A stretch of 64,000 bases of DNA from Streptomyces sp. SDr-06 (GTDB taxonomy: Bacteria; Actinomycetota; Actinomycetes; Streptomycetales; Streptomycetaceae): the NCBI RefSeq assembly GCF_003324565.1, contig NZ_QOLA01000003.1:62001-126000 (forward strand). The letters are read 5' to 3'. The translations under genes and the position numbers were made by a program. The notes beneath the pieces were generated by a model, which had not been told where the DNA came from, ran no database searches, and saw only the letters and a program-made list of their open reading frames with translations. This document shows, one piece after another, positions 1 through 8,051 of the stretch. How positions within the stretch are numbered: the first letter of the stretch is position 1; every line of letters starts with the position of its first letter.

Positions 1-2
1 CA

Positions 3-152
3 CAACTCTTCAAGGCGGCGCCGGACGAACTTGTTCAGCGCCCCTTGTGGGAGTTTCCTCCGCGCCAGCGCCTGACTGTACTTTCTGAGCGTGCCCGGCG
101 CGGATTCCTGAGCACCGACCCTGAGCCTATTGGCGATCCCGAATACAGCTAA
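3..152 (+). CDS. 3' end of an unknown phage gene (partial)
   Basis: An open frame enters from the left edge and ends at TAA 150-152, giving 49 residues rich in charged and proline residues (for example ERARRGF and TDPEPIGD). It is the only one of the three forward frames that stays open across this stretch. The next start codon follows 16 bases downstream. No domain is recognisable in this tail, and the function is unknown. Confidence 0.5.
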   Translation, partial: QLFKAAPDELVQRPLWEFPPRQRLTVLSERARRGFLSTDPEPIGDPEYS

Positions 153-168
153 CACTAGGAGCGAAGCT

Positions 169-411
169 ATGGCCCTTTATGCGGTTTCCCGCACTGACGA
201 CGTTCAGCCTGGCGAGTTTGTCAGCGCCCTTGTCATTGCTGGTGGCGCGGCACAGGCACGAAATGCTGTCAGGCACTTTGAGGGTGTGACAGCGAAGAAT
301 GTGCAGGCTAAGCGGACTGACGTTGTCGCTGACGTTTCGATTCTGTCGACCTACTTTGATGAGCGGGAGCCTGCGCAGCCTGACACGCTTGACGCCTTCC
401 CTGAGTTTTAA
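169..411 (+). CDS. small phage protein of unknown function
   Basis: An 80-residue protein. The frame is open further upstream to a TTG at 130, but ATG 169 is preceded by AGGAG at a proper distance and is preferred; the upstream stretch is the end of the preceding gene in another frame. The sequence is acidic at its C-terminus and has a central helix-like part (SALVIAGGAAQARNAVRHFEG). No family is recognised. It probably belongs to the early-region operon with the following small genes. Confidence 0.6.
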   Translation: MALYAVSRTDDVQPGEFVSALVIAGGAAQARNAVRHFEGVTAKNVQAKRTDVVADVSILSTYFDEREPAQPDTLDAFPEF

Positions 412-488
412 GAGCTCCGCCGATTGCCCGGCACTTGCGCTGTCGCGCGGGTGCCGGGCCTGAGGCAGTAGGAAGCTAGGGAGGAAGT

Positions 489-647
489 ATGGCGAAGCTG
501 TCGACCAGTTCAATTGTGCTCGAAGCGTCCTACGAGGAACTTGCGCTGATTTTGCGCGGCCTCAAAGCGCTGATCACGTACGAGACGTCTACCGCGAAGG
601 AAGACGCTGCGGTACAAACCCTTCTTGCAGAACTGAGCGGAGAGTAA
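489..647 (+). CDS. short phage ORF of unknown function
   Basis: A 52-residue ORF starting at ATG 489, directly behind a good ribosome binding site (GGGAGGAAG). The protein is a predicted helix-rich polypeptide (YEELALILRGLKALITYE). It ends three bases before the next start codon, so translation is probably coupled. Spacing and the Shine-Dalgarno support it as a real gene; the function is unknown. Confidence 0.55.
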   Translation: MAKLSTSSIVLEASYEELALILRGLKALITYETSTAKEDAAVQTLLAELSGE

Positions 648-650
648 CCC

Positions 651-938
651 ATGGGTAAAAGAGGGGTCGTAACCGACTATGCAGGCGAAGAGCTTCATGC
701 AGGTGACCTCGTGGCCTATTCGGCCAGACAGGGCAACCGGGTGCGTGTAGCTGACGCAATCGTGCTGGAAGCCACCGCACGCAGCACATCCGTTGAGGGT
801 GTCGGCAACGTGCTGATTCCCGTACTGCATATTCAGCCCACGGGCACGGAATCCGGCTTCACCAGGCGCAAGACGCTGACGCCACAATGGATCACCACGG
901 AGCACGTGCGACTGATCACCCCCGGATTCGCCGTATGA
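651..938 (+). CDS. small phage protein of unknown function
   Basis: A 95-residue protein starting at ATG 651, with a GGAGAG ribosome binding site inside the end of the previous gene. It is beta-rich in appearance (DLVAYSARQGNRVRVADAIVLEA, VLIPVLHIQPTG), reminiscent of small SH3-like or KOW-like folds that begin with a bound GDLVAY turn, but I cannot assign a family. Its stop codon overlaps the start of the next ORF (ATGA), so the two are translationally coupled. Confidence 0.6.
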   Translation: MGKRGVVTDYAGEELHAGDLVAYSARQGNRVRVADAIVLEATARSTSVEGVGNVLIPVLHIQPTGTESGFTRRKTLTPQWITTEHVRLITPGFAV

Positions 939-1075
939 ACGATCCGTTTAGCGAATGCCGCAAGCATGCCGTGCAGATGCGCGAGTTCTATGACGCGTAC
1001 ATCTTCGCGGGATTCTCTCCCGCTGAGGCATTCGCAATGACGCTGGTTGTTGTCAAGGGGCTGTGTCAGCGGTGA
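935..1075 (+). CDS. 46-residue coupled phage ORF
   Basis: A short ORF whose ATG (935-937) overlaps the TGA of the preceding gene. The product (MNDPFSECRKHAVQMREFY and onward) has a segment FSPAEAFAMTLVVV that looks like a helix following a proline turn, similar to many tiny proteins in phage early regions that pair with a nearby protein. It ends two bases before the first copy of the GAAA hairpin repeat. The function is unknown. Confidence 0.5.
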   Translation: MNDPFSECRKHAVQMREFYDAYIFAGFSPAEAFAMTLVVVKGLCQR

Positions 1076-1076
1076 C

Positions 1077-1098
1077 CACATACAGGAAACCGTAGGTG
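1077..1098 (+). repeat. GAAA-loop hairpin repeat, copy 1
   Basis: CACATACAG, then GAAA, then CCGTAGGTG. The arms pair with two mismatches. The copy directly follows a stop codon and its AGGA doubles as the only Shine-Dalgarno-like sequence for the GTG at 1096. It matches the copies at 4302, 6254 and 8238. Confidence 0.7.
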
Positions 1099-1275
1099 GA
1101 CAGGCGCGTCTCGCATGACACAGCCCCAGCGCTGGGAGACCTTCGGAAATTGGGGCACGGTGACACAATCTGGCTGCAAGCCGACGCGCGACAGCGCAAG
1201 GACTGGACACGCTACGCCGATGCACTGGCCACAGCCATTGCGCGGGGCGCTGACGTTAGGTGGTTTCATGCTTGA
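1096..1275 (+). CDS. short phage protein of unknown function
   Basis: A 59-residue frame from GTG 1096, immediately after an in-frame TAG, to TGA 1273-1275. The product (LGHGDTIWLQADARQRKDW, RYADALATAIARGADVRWF) has the composition of a folded protein, with a helix and an ADVRWF strand. I prefer it to the overlapping frame from ATG 1115, whose N-terminal part looks like noise. It overlaps the next small membrane ORF by eight bases. The GTG start is inferred. Confidence 0.45.
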   Translation: MDRRVSHDTAPALGDLRKLGHGDTIWLQADARQRKDWTRYADALATAIARGADVRWFHA

Positions 1276-1369
1276 AACACTCAAGGCAGTGCTAGTCATT
1301 TTCGTCGTAGTGGCAGTGACGTGGCTCATGTTCTTCGGTCTATGGATGGCCGTTCTGGCAGGTGCGTAG
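1268..1369 (+). CDS. 33-residue single-span membrane peptide
   Basis: ATG 1268 follows TAGGTGG at five bases. The whole product is essentially one hydrophobic helix (LKAVLVIFVVVAVTWLMFFG) with a charged first few residues, so it should insert in the membrane. It overlaps the end of the preceding ORF and ends two bases before the HNH gene. Small single-span proteins are common in phage early regions, where several inhibit host functions or act as holin-like proteins, but nothing here says which. Confidence 0.45.
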   Translation: MLETLKAVLVIFVVVAVTWLMFFGLWMAVLAGA

Positions 1370-1371
1370 CA

Positions 1372-1812
1372 ATGAAAATCTGTCGGCTATGTGGGCGGGC
1401 CAAACCCGCTGAACAGTTTTTGGCAGGCAAAGCCAAGAAACCAAGCTCTGCTTGCGCCACGTGTCGCCGCAAAAAGCAACAGCAGCACATCAAGGGCTAT
1501 TACCGGTCGCTGTCGCCAGATGAGCGTCACAGGCTGACCCATAAGCGGCGTGCAGAGGCGTATGGCGTGGTCCATGAGGCGTATTCGCGTACCGCCATTT
1601 TCACGCGCTGGGGTTATGCCTGTGCCTATTGCGGTGCCCACGCCACCCATCTTGACCACGTTCGCCCGCTGAGTAGGGGCGGGGTGGATGCGGAGCGCAA
1701 CATTGTGCCTGCCTGTCAACGCTGCAACCTTTCCAAGGGTGCTAAGACGCTGGCGGAATGGGCGCTGACATTCAAGCGCGACGAGACGCCCGGTAACGGC
1801 TACCCCTTCTAG
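1372..1812 (+). CDS. HNH endonuclease with N-terminal zinc finger
   Basis: A 146-residue protein. Two zinc pairs open it (CRLCG near residue 4 and CATCRR near 30), followed by a basic helical stretch and a C-terminal HNH nuclease module: CAYCGAHATHLDHVRPLSRGG, then NIVPACQRCNLSKGAK. The HxDH and N residues expected of an active HNH site are present. ATG 1372 is chosen over the upstream ATG because the upstream part overlaps the membrane ORF and the CxxC unit begins right at this start. HNH proteins of this size occur in phages as homing-type or packaging nucleases. Its place beside the primase suggests a DNA metabolism or homing role. Confidence 0.85.
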   Translation: MKICRLCGRAKPAEQFLAGKAKKPSSACATCRRKKQQQHIKGYYRSLSPDERHRLTHKRRAEAYGVVHEAYSRTAIFTRWGYACAYCGAHATHLDHVRPLSRGGVDAERNIVPACQRCNLSKGAKTLAEWALTFKRDETPGNGYPF

Positions 1813-1864
1813 CGCGCTACCGACTGCCTCTCCTATCGCTGAAATCAAAAGAGAGGGGTCAATC

Positions 1865-4282
1865 ATGCTGTTCAGGGACATCCTTGACCGATTCAGCGAA
1901 GTGAGCGAAGAGGCGGACGGGGGTTACCTTGCGGCGTGTCCGGCGCACAGTGATTCCCGTCCGTCTCTTCGGATTTGGCGGGGGGATGACAACAAAGTTC
2001 GGGTACATTGCCGAGCGGGTTGCACCTTTGACGCTATCGCTGGCGCGGCTGGGCTGAGATCTTCTGCCTTCTTCGATGTTGAGGGGGAAGGGGCAACAGT
2101 GCCAAAGGAGCGACCTGCGATGGTGGGCATTGCGCACATTGCGGCTTTGGCCATGTACGTGGATGAGTCCACAACGCGGTTGCCAAATAGCAAGCGAGCC
2201 ATTGACTACATGAGTCGGCGGTTCGGGCTTTCCGTAGATGATGCCGTGGGGCTGGGGCTGGGATATGACGAGGGTACTGGTTTCGCTTACACCAGCGATG
2301 CATTTGATCGTTTTCCGCGCCTGGTAGTTCCACTATGTGATTTTGACGGTGTGCCTCGCGGCTTGCAGGGTCGGGATATCAGCGGCGAATGCCCCGGGCG
2401 CTGGGTATCCCTGATGAATCCGAAGGGGCGACGCTGGGCACCCTACGGCGTGTTCCATGGACAGGGTGGCTACGGGGTCACGCTGGTGACCGAAGGGCCC
2501 GGAGATGGCCTTACAGCGGTTGCAGTCGGCTACGACGTGGTTATGGTTCGGGGTGCTGCGCTGGCGGGTAGCCCGGAGTTGCTAGCTGAGCTTGCCGAAG
2601 GGCTTCGCGGTACTCAGATCATCGCATGTGGGGACAATGACGAAGCTGGGCTTCGTTTCAACAGGCTGTTGGCCGAAGGACTTAAGCCCTATGGCACTCC
2701 GGTCTTCGAGTTGCGCATACCCGACTATGGCCCGAAGACTGATCTAACAGCGTGGCGTGAGGCAGACCCGCTAATCTTTGCCCCGGCACTGCACAAGGCG
2801 GTCAAGGGCGCGAAGCCTGTAGCAGATGCCCGCGAAGCCCAGCGCGAAGCCGTCAGCGAGGAACTGAACGAAGCAACCGGCGCAGACATTGTGTCGAGTG
2901 ATCAGGGTCATGAAGCGGCGCGTATTCTCGCGGGGCTCTTGGAACGCTACGGCGACACGGACGCCATGAATGCGCATGCGCTGGTTGCTTGGTGTGACGG
3001 ACGTATTCGCTGGGCAAAGGGGCTCGGCTTCTATGTCTGGAACGGGCGCGTCTGGGAGCCGAGCCAAGTCAAGGTGCGGCAGGAAATCCACCGCATGGCC
3101 GCTGCTCTCATGCTCGCTGGCAAGGTCAAAGAGGCGAAACCGTTCGCGACCACATCGCGGATAGACGACCTAATGACTGAGTTGAAAGCCGTGCCATCGG
3201 TGTATGTGGCCGCTGGCGACTTTGATGCTCGCCCGGATCTGCTCAGCTTTCGCAATGGCACCGTTGAGCTTCGCACTGGGCGCCTGAGACCACATGCGAA
3301 GAGCGACATGATTACGTACTGCCTTGATCTCGAATACGAACCTTCAGCGGAATGTCCTCGTTGGGAGGACTTTCTTGCGGAAATCTTTCCCGATGACCCT
3401 GAGTTGGTGCCGTACATTCAGCGCCTCTGCGGGTACGGCGTCACGGGGTATACCGATGAGCAGTGTTTCGCTGTGCTCTGGGGCAAAGGTGCGAACGGCA
3501 AGAGTGTGCTTACTGACACGCTGTCTGAGGTCTTTCGAAGCGTGTCGAAGACTACGCCGTTCGCCACTTTCGAAGAAAAGGCCAGCGGAGGAATCCCGAA
3601 CGATATTGCCGCGTTGCGCGGGGCCCGGCTGGTTATGGCCTCTGAGGGCGAGTCAGGCAAGCCTATGAGCGAAGCGGTTCTGAAGCGGGTCACGGGTAAG
3701 GACATGATCGCGGCCCGCTTCCTTCGGCAGGAATTCTTCGAGTTCAAGCCGTCCTTTCTGCTCATGCTGGCGACGAATCACAAGCCGAAATTCCGGGGGC
3801 AGGATGACGGGCTTTGGCGACGCGTGAAAATGATCCCCTTCAAGCGGTTCTTTGCTCCGCATGAGCGTGACCACGACCTTGACAAAAAGCTCATGGCGGA
3901 AGCACAGGGCATTGCAGCGTGGGCAGTTCGAGGTGCAGCCCGCTGGTTTGCCGAAGGCTTGGCCGACCCTGAGTGCATTAGTGCAGCTACGCGAGAGTAC
4001 AAGGAAACGTCAGACACGCTGGCTGGCTTCTTTCCTGGGGTGCTGACGCGTGACGATGGTGCCCGCTTGGATGGGGCGGAAGCCTACAACTGCTACCGCG
4101 ACTGGTGTGAAGCTGAAGGCCTTCCGTCCAAGGAAGTTTGGTCGCGTCGCGCGTTCTATGGAGCCATGGAAGAGCGTGGCATTCAGCGGGTGCGCGTGGC
4201 TAAGGGTATGGCGCTGGTAGGAATCCGGCTTGCGCAGAGCACTGCGAAGCCATCGGGTCCGGGCATCTTCGCCCAGGATTAA
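1865..4282 (+). CDS. phage primase/helicase (zinc finger, Toprim, SF3 helicase)
   Basis: An 805-residue replication protein started by GAGGGG-ATG. Order of domains: a zinc module with C25, H28 and then C49, C53; a Toprim catalytic region with VTEGPGDGLTA near residue 210 and CGDNDEAG near 255; a linker; and a D5/SF3 helicase with Walker A GKGANGKS near 540, followed by a conserved LLMLATNHKP sensor stretch near 640. The layout is that of phage and plasmid primase-helicases of the P4/D5 group, which prime and unwind DNA at the fork. It lies directly before the phage DNA polymerase, separated only by a terminator-like hairpin. All visible motifs are intact. Confidence 0.93.
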   Translation: MLFRDILDRFSEVSEEADGGYLAACPAHSDSRPSLRIWRGDDNKVRVHCRAGCTFDAIAGAAGLRSSAFFDVEGEGATVPKERPAMVGIAHIAALAMYVDESTTRLPNSKRAIDYMSRRFGLSVDDAVGLGLGYDEGTGFAYTSDAFDRFPRLVVPLCDFDGVPRGLQGRDISGECPGRWVSLMNPKGRRWAPYGVFHGQGGYGVTLVTEGPGDGLTAVAVGYDVVMVRGAALAGSPELLAELAEGLRGTQIIACGDNDEAGLRFNRLLAEGLKPYGTPVFELRIPDYGPKTDLTAWREADPLIFAPALHKAVKGAKPVADAREAQREAVSEELNEATGADIVSSDQGHEAARILAGLLERYGDTDAMNAHALVAWCDGRIRWAKGLGFYVWNGRVWEPSQVKVRQEIHRMAAALMLAGKVKEAKPFATTSRIDDLMTELKAVPSVYVAAGDFDARPDLLSFRNGTVELRTGRLRPHAKSDMITYCLDLEYEPSAECPRWEDFLAEIFPDDPELVPYIQRLCGYGVTGYTDEQCFAVLWGKGANGKSVLTDTLSEVFRSVSKTTPFATFEEKASGGIPNDIAALRGARLVMASEGESGKPMSEAVLKRVTGKDMIAARFLRQEFFEFKPSFLLMLATNHKPKFRGQDDGLWRRVKMIPFKRFFAPHERDHDLDKKLMAEAQGIAAWAVRGAARWFAEGLADPECISAATREYKETSDTLAGFFPGVLTRDDGARLDGAEAYNCYRDWCEAEGLPSKEVWSRRAFYGAMEERGIQRVRVAKGMALVGIRLAQSTAKPSGPGIFAQD

Positions 4283-4294
4283 CACAACACGCAG

Positions 4295-4333
4295 AAGGGG
4301 TCATGTACAGGAAACTGTATGTGACCCCTTTTT
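4295..4333 (+). terminator. intrinsic terminator containing GAAA-loop repeat, copy 2
   Basis: Stem arms 4295-4310 and 4315-4330 pair over 16 bp if two G-U pairs are allowed, closed by a GAAA tetraloop and followed by a short T run. The core 4302-4323 is the recurrent 22-bp repeat; the outer AAGGGG/CCCCTT pairs are unique to this copy. It follows the primase stop by 12 bases. Confidence 0.75.
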
Positions 4334-4353
4334 GCTGCACACAAAGAGGCGGT

Positions 4354-6201
4354 ATGAAGGTATACCCGTACGAGATCGCTGGCTCATCGGTCACAGTCAA
4401 GGTGCCTGAGAGCTACGCCGACTTGCAGGAATTCAAAGCGTGGTTTAAGCGCGCTAACGACGCTGGACCCATTGCGCTTGACACAGAGACTACGGGGCTC
4501 GACATCTATTCGCCCGGGTATCGACTGCGGACAGTGCAGTTTGGCGACCGGTTTAACGCGTGGGTGCTTCTGTACGAGTACGGCGGCTACCATGCTGGCA
4601 CCGCTGAGTGGGCCCTGCATCACGGGCAACAGTTTCTGATCCACAACGCGCCGTTCGATTGGGCCGTGTTGGATCGCCACGCGGACATGCCCATTGAGAG
4701 CCTGGCGCCACGCACTGTAGACACTCGGCTAAAGGCCGGACTTGTTGACCCGCGTCAGCCCCAAGAAGGTGGACGTGGTACTGCCCTCAAGCCGCTCAGC
4801 GCCTACTATATTGATCCGGCTTCGCCTGACACTCAGGGTGACCTGACGGCTGTCTTCCGGTCGCTGAAGCTCACGAAGGCCACGGGATGGGCTGGCATTC
4901 CGCTGGAGCACCCAACATATCTTCTGTACGCGGGTCTGGACGTGCTACTGACAGCGCGCCTGAACGTGGCCCTTGACGCTGAGCTGGCGAAGCTGGACGT
5001 ACGACCCCGCCTTATCGCCTACGAGCACGAGATAGCTCGCATCTGCGCCATCATGCAGCGAACGGGAATGGTGCTCGATGTGGATTACACCCGGGCGCTG
5101 GACGCGCAGCTAGGCGAAGAGGCTGTGCATTTCGAAGCTCAGGCACTCCGCTATGGAGTATCCAGTGTCAACAGCATTCGGCAAATCTCTGAAGCCCTGG
5201 TGGGCATGGGGGAAACCCTCACGGAGCGCACGGCCAGCGGAGCCCTGAAAGTCGATAAGGCCGTACTGAGTGCGCTTGCTGATGTCAGCCTACAAGGTGA
5301 GCGCCTGAACCTGCGAAAGCCCAATCCGCTCGCTGAAGCCATTCTGCGCAGCAAGCGGGCTGGAAAGTGGCGCAGCACATACACGCAGACATTCTTGGGA
5401 GCTGCGGACGCTGAGGGCCGCGTTCACTGCTTTATAAATTCAATGCAGGCGCGCACGGGCCGTATGAGCATCACCCGTCCGGCGCTGCAAACGCTCCCAT
5501 CCGGTGACGCCATGATCCGGCGCTGTCTGTTGGCGGAGCCAAATCACGTAATGGTCTCGACCGACTTCGCTGCGGTTGAGCTTCGCGTGCTTGCTGCGCT
5601 GGCAGATGTGACGCAGATGAAGCGGGCCATCAACGCTGGCGAGGATCTGCATTCCTTCACAGCGCGAATGGTATTCGGCGAAGACTTCACCCCAAAGCAC
5701 CGGAAGATCTCCAAGGGAATTGCCTTCGGCAAGGTGTACGGGGGAGGGGCTGCGACCATTCAGCGGCAAACCGGCGCGCCCATGGAAGAGGTAAGGCGCG
5801 CGCTTGCCGCGTATGACCGCGTGTACCCGGAAGTCAAGCGCATGTCCAACCGCTGGCAGCGCGAAGCGTACGAGACTGGCATGGTGCACCTGAGCGTCAC
5901 TGGGCGGCGCCTGCCCCTCGACAGAGAGCGCATGTACGCCGTTGTGAACTACGCCTGTCAGAGCGTTGCGCGCGACTGTTTGGGACAAAGCCTCATCAAC
6001 ATGGAGGAACAGGGGCTTTTGCCGTACATGCGACTGCCCATCCATGACGAGGTTTTGTGCAGCGTGCCTGAGGCTGATGCCGGGGCGTTCGCCGAGTCCA
6101 TCCGCGAAGCTATGACGTTCGATCTGTTCGGCGTCCCCATTGAGGCTGAGGCGGAGATTGGTCGGCGTAGTTGGGGCAGCCTCTACGGTGCCGACGTGTG
6201 A
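4354..6201 (+). CDS. phage family A DNA polymerase with 3'-5' exonuclease
   Basis: A 615-residue DNA polymerase I-like enzyme. The exonuclease motif I is IALDTETTG with D43 and E45. Polymerase motif A is STDFAAVELRVLA near residue 400, motif B is RKISKGIAFGKVYGGG near 450-465, and motif C is HDEV near 564. There is no N-terminal 5' nuclease domain, as usual for phage forms. The frame opens at 4303, but that ATG lies inside the hairpin repeat; ATG 4354, behind AGAGGCGGT, is the better start. Together with the upstream primase/helicase it forms the replication core of the element. Confidence 0.93.
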   Translation: MKVYPYEIAGSSVTVKVPESYADLQEFKAWFKRANDAGPIALDTETTGLDIYSPGYRLRTVQFGDRFNAWVLLYEYGGYHAGTAEWALHHGQQFLIHNAPFDWAVLDRHADMPIESLAPRTVDTRLKAGLVDPRQPQEGGRGTALKPLSAYYIDPASPDTQGDLTAVFRSLKLTKATGWAGIPLEHPTYLLYAGLDVLLTARLNVALDAELAKLDVRPRLIAYEHEIARICAIMQRTGMVLDVDYTRALDAQLGEEAVHFEAQALRYGVSSVNSIRQISEALVGMGETLTERTASGALKVDKAVLSALADVSLQGERLNLRKPNPLAEAILRSKRAGKWRSTYTQTFLGAADAEGRVHCFINSMQARTGRMSITRPALQTLPSGDAMIRRCLLAEPNHVMVSTDFAAVELRVLAALADVTQMKRAINAGEDLHSFTARMVFGEDFTPKHRKISKGIAFGKVYGGGAATIQRQTGAPMEEVRRALAAYDRVYPEVKRMSNRWQREAYETGMVHLSVTGRRLPLDRERMYAVVNYACQSVARDCLGQSLINMEEQGLLPYMRLPIHDEVLCSVPEADAGAFAESIREAMTFDLFGVPIEAEAEIGRRSWGSLYGADV

Positions 6202-6253
6202 CCTGAACTAGTCCCTGTGTGACTCTCTGCTGATCGGTTGGTTACGCAGAGGT

Positions 6254-6275
6254 CACATACAGGAAACTGCAAGTG
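6254..6275 (+). repeat. GAAA-loop hairpin repeat, copy 3
   Basis: CACATACAG, GAAA, CTGCAAGTG. The left arm is identical to copy 1; the right arm differs at three positions. A degenerate inverted CAGTTTCC follows at 6290 and then a T run, so the copy may also work as a terminator for the polymerase gene. Confidence 0.65.
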
Positions 6276-6487
6276 GCTGCGGAGCGGCCAGTTTCCATGA
6301 TTTTTTGATCGGTTGTGGTGCTGAGCCGCCTAAGGTCACGACCTTCGTTCGATAGGTCATCGTCCGGTTTGGCATATGCCCGCCCTGTCATCCCAAGGGA
6401 CGAACCGGGTCACGCCTTCGAATCTTCGAACAACTTCTACTGCCTTGCACGGGTCTACTGGGTAGCTCAAGCGCGAACCTTATTGAC

Positions 6488-6500
6488 CACCTACAGGAAA
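6488..6500 (+). repeat. half copy of the GAAA-loop repeat
   Basis: CACCTACAG then GAAA, matching the left arm and loop of the repeat (and exactly the inverted copy at 8278-8299), but the right arm is absent. It may be a degenerate or half operator. Confidence 0.4.
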
Positions 6501-6725
6501 AAGCGTCTACTCACCCCAGCGACGACGAAGGCTCCGGCCGGACCTTCGTACAAGCGGAACCCCCGATCTGAGGGGGCTAGTCCGCTCCGCCTTCCATGAC
6601 CTGATGACCCTGGGCACCCCCATGCCGTGACCCACGTCACTCGTCTACCGGCCGATGGCTAACCCCTTCCAGGCATTCGACTCGCTCTCTCTCCATCTGA
6701 GACCAGCGAACGGAAGGAACCAGCC

Positions 6726-7601
6726 ATGTTGAACATGGACCTCATCCACGCAGCCCAGCGCAACGACCTTGACGGGATCAAGGCGGTGCTTGAAGCCCTC
6801 GAAGGCCGAATAGCCACGCTGGCAAGGGCCGCAGCCAACCGCATGAAGCTCACTGGCTCACACTTCAGTGACCACTACGAAGATGCCTCGCAAGAAGCCA
6901 GCTTGGCGCTGTGGGAGGCGCTGCCCCGTTTCGCTGGCGAAACGGTCGATTCGTTCTTCGCCTTCATGTACTCGTCCATGGACAACAGACTCAAGGACAA
7001 GAGCCGCAGCGAGATGAACGCCGGAATCGACAAGGACGCAATCAAGGTCTTTGCCTCCATGCTCGAACGGGCAGATGGTGACCAGCACCTTGCTGAGCAA
7101 CTCGCCCAGAGCGTTCCGCCCAAGGGAATACGGCTCGGCGCTGACCGTGCCCGTGCGGCCCGCCTGGCGTGGCAGGGAACAACGTCGCTGGACAGTCAGA
7201 TGTCTGAGACTGAGCTGCCGTGGTCTGACACGAACCTGACTAGCCCATGGGGCGTGCCGGGTGACCTGGTAACGGCGGAAGACCTCAACGGCGAAGATCG
7301 CGCAGCCAAGATAGCCACCGTGAATGCTGTGCTGGATTCCATGAGTGACAACCAAGCGAATGCGCTGCGACTCTCCTACGGAATCGGCGGAGCACAGTGT
7401 TTCGGTACGGGCGAAGCCGGTGACCTTCCCGGGCTGGCTGCGGCGCTGGGGCTGGGGATCATTCCGGCGCGTGATGCCCGCGTGAAGGGTCACAAGACGT
7501 TCGCCAAGCGCTACATCAAGGCAGTGGCCCGCGACGACGCAGAGGCTGAAGAGCTGACCGCTATCGCTGCGGAGCGTCTCGGTCGTGGCGGTCGCAAGTG
7601 A
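6726..7601 (+). CDS. phage-borne sigma-70-like transcription factor
   Basis: A 291-residue protein with a good GGAAGG ribosome binding site. Residues about 50-100 (HYEDASQEASLALWEALPRF, then FFAFMYSSMDNRLKDKSR) look like sigma-70 region 2, the part that binds core polymerase and the -10 element. Near the C-terminus, AVLDSMSDNQANALRLSYGIGG followed by LAAALGL and FAKRYIKAV resembles region 4, with an insert in the middle. The central part (about 110-190) is unlike known sigma regions. I infer a phage sigma-like factor that redirects host polymerase, perhaps at the promoters of this early region. A DNA-binding regulator that only resembles sigma remains possible. It is coupled to the HNH gene by GTGA. 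Confidence 0.65.
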   Translation: MLNMDLIHAAQRNDLDGIKAVLEALEGRIATLARAAANRMKLTGSHFSDHYEDASQEASLALWEALPRFAGETVDSFFAFMYSSMDNRLKDKSRSEMNAGIDKDAIKVFASMLERADGDQHLAEQLAQSVPPKGIRLGADRARAARLAWQGTTSLDSQMSETELPWSDTNLTSPWGVPGDLVTAEDLNGEDRAAKIATVNAVLDSMSDNQANALRLSYGIGGAQCFGTGEAGDLPGLAAALGLGIIPARDARVKGHKTFAKRYIKAVARDDAEAEELTAIAAERLGRGGRK

Positions 7602-7873
7602 GCTACGCGGCCCTGTACTGGGCACACCGAAGGGTAAGGGAAGTCCCGTACAGGCGCGCTGACGTCATGGCCCGATGGGGAACCCGCTGTGCCTATTGTG
7701 ACGCGCCAGCGGAGCACCTAGACCACATCAAGCCCATCGCGAAGGGCGGGACTGACGTTCTTCGGAACGTGCTCCCGGCTTGCGCACCCTGTAACACGTC
7801 TAAGGGCACGCTGACGCTAGCTCAGTGGGCAGCAACATTTGGCGCACGTGAAAAAGAGAGCGTGACGGTATGA
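7598..7873 (+). CDS. small HNH endonuclease
   Basis: A 91-residue protein starting at GTG 7598, which overlaps the TGA of the sigma-like gene. The HNH module fills it: CAYCDAPAEHLDHIKPIAKGG, then NVLPACAPCNTSKG. It shares its nuclease core and the following LTLAQWA segment with the larger HNH protein at 1372-1812 (LAEWALTF), so the two are probably paralogues, here without the N-terminal zinc finger. Such minimal HNH proteins act as homing or nicking nucleases. Its coupling to the sigma-like gene suggests co-expression rather than free insertion. Confidence 0.85.
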   Translation: MSYAALYWAHRRVREVPYRRADVMARWGTRCAYCDAPAEHLDHIKPIAKGGTDVLRNVLPACAPCNTSKGTLTLAQWAATFGAREKESVTV

Positions 7874-8049
7874 GGTACACCCTGACAAACGGCTACAGCG
7901 TCCATGTGGCTGAGCTTGCCCACGGCATGACCGAGTTCGAGATGCTAAACGCCGAAGGTGAAACCACCAGCGTGGTTAACCTGCATGGAGTCGAGGCAGC
8001 CGACCTGAAGATCAGCCTTCGTGTGCTGCAATGCCTGAGAGGGCGCTAG
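7870..8049 (+). CDS. 59-residue coupled phage ORF
   Basis: ATG 7870-7872 overlaps the stop of the HNH gene (ATGA). The product (MRYTLTNGYSVHVAELAHG, then EFEMLNAEGETTSVVNLHG) is beta-rich and ends in a helix KISLRVLQCLRGR. The frame is well formed and the overlap argues for a real gene. It is not a family I recognise. Confidence 0.55.
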   Translation: MRYTLTNGYSVHVAELAHGMTEFEMLNAEGETTSVVNLHGVEAADLKISLRVLQCLRGR

Positions 8050-8051
8050 AT

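Larger units (their letters stand above)
6202..6725. other. gene-free phage intergenic region with repeats and hairpins
   Basis: No convincing gene in 524 bases. It holds copy 3 of the GAAA hairpin repeat (6254-6275), an inverted GGAAACTG/CAGTTTCC pair followed by six T residues near 6300, a direct repeat TGATCGGTTG near 6232 and 6307, a half copy of the repeat at 6488, an ACGAAGG/CCTTCGT inverted pair near 6526-6548, and a GCGGA/TCCGC hairpin enclosing CCCCC/GGGGG near 6555-6585. It lies between polymerase and the sigma-like gene, so it may hold promoters, an origin or a structured RNA. The frame at 6315-6599 looks non-coding. Confidence 0.5.

Noticed and set aside
1115..1260. N-terminal extension of the small membrane ORF
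   Set aside because: This frame overlaps a better-looking coding frame (1096-1275), and ATG 1268 has its own ribosome binding site.
6315..6599. 94-codon frame after the polymerase
   Set aside because: It lacks a ribosome binding site, contains part of a repeat and structured elements, and has a non-coding composition.
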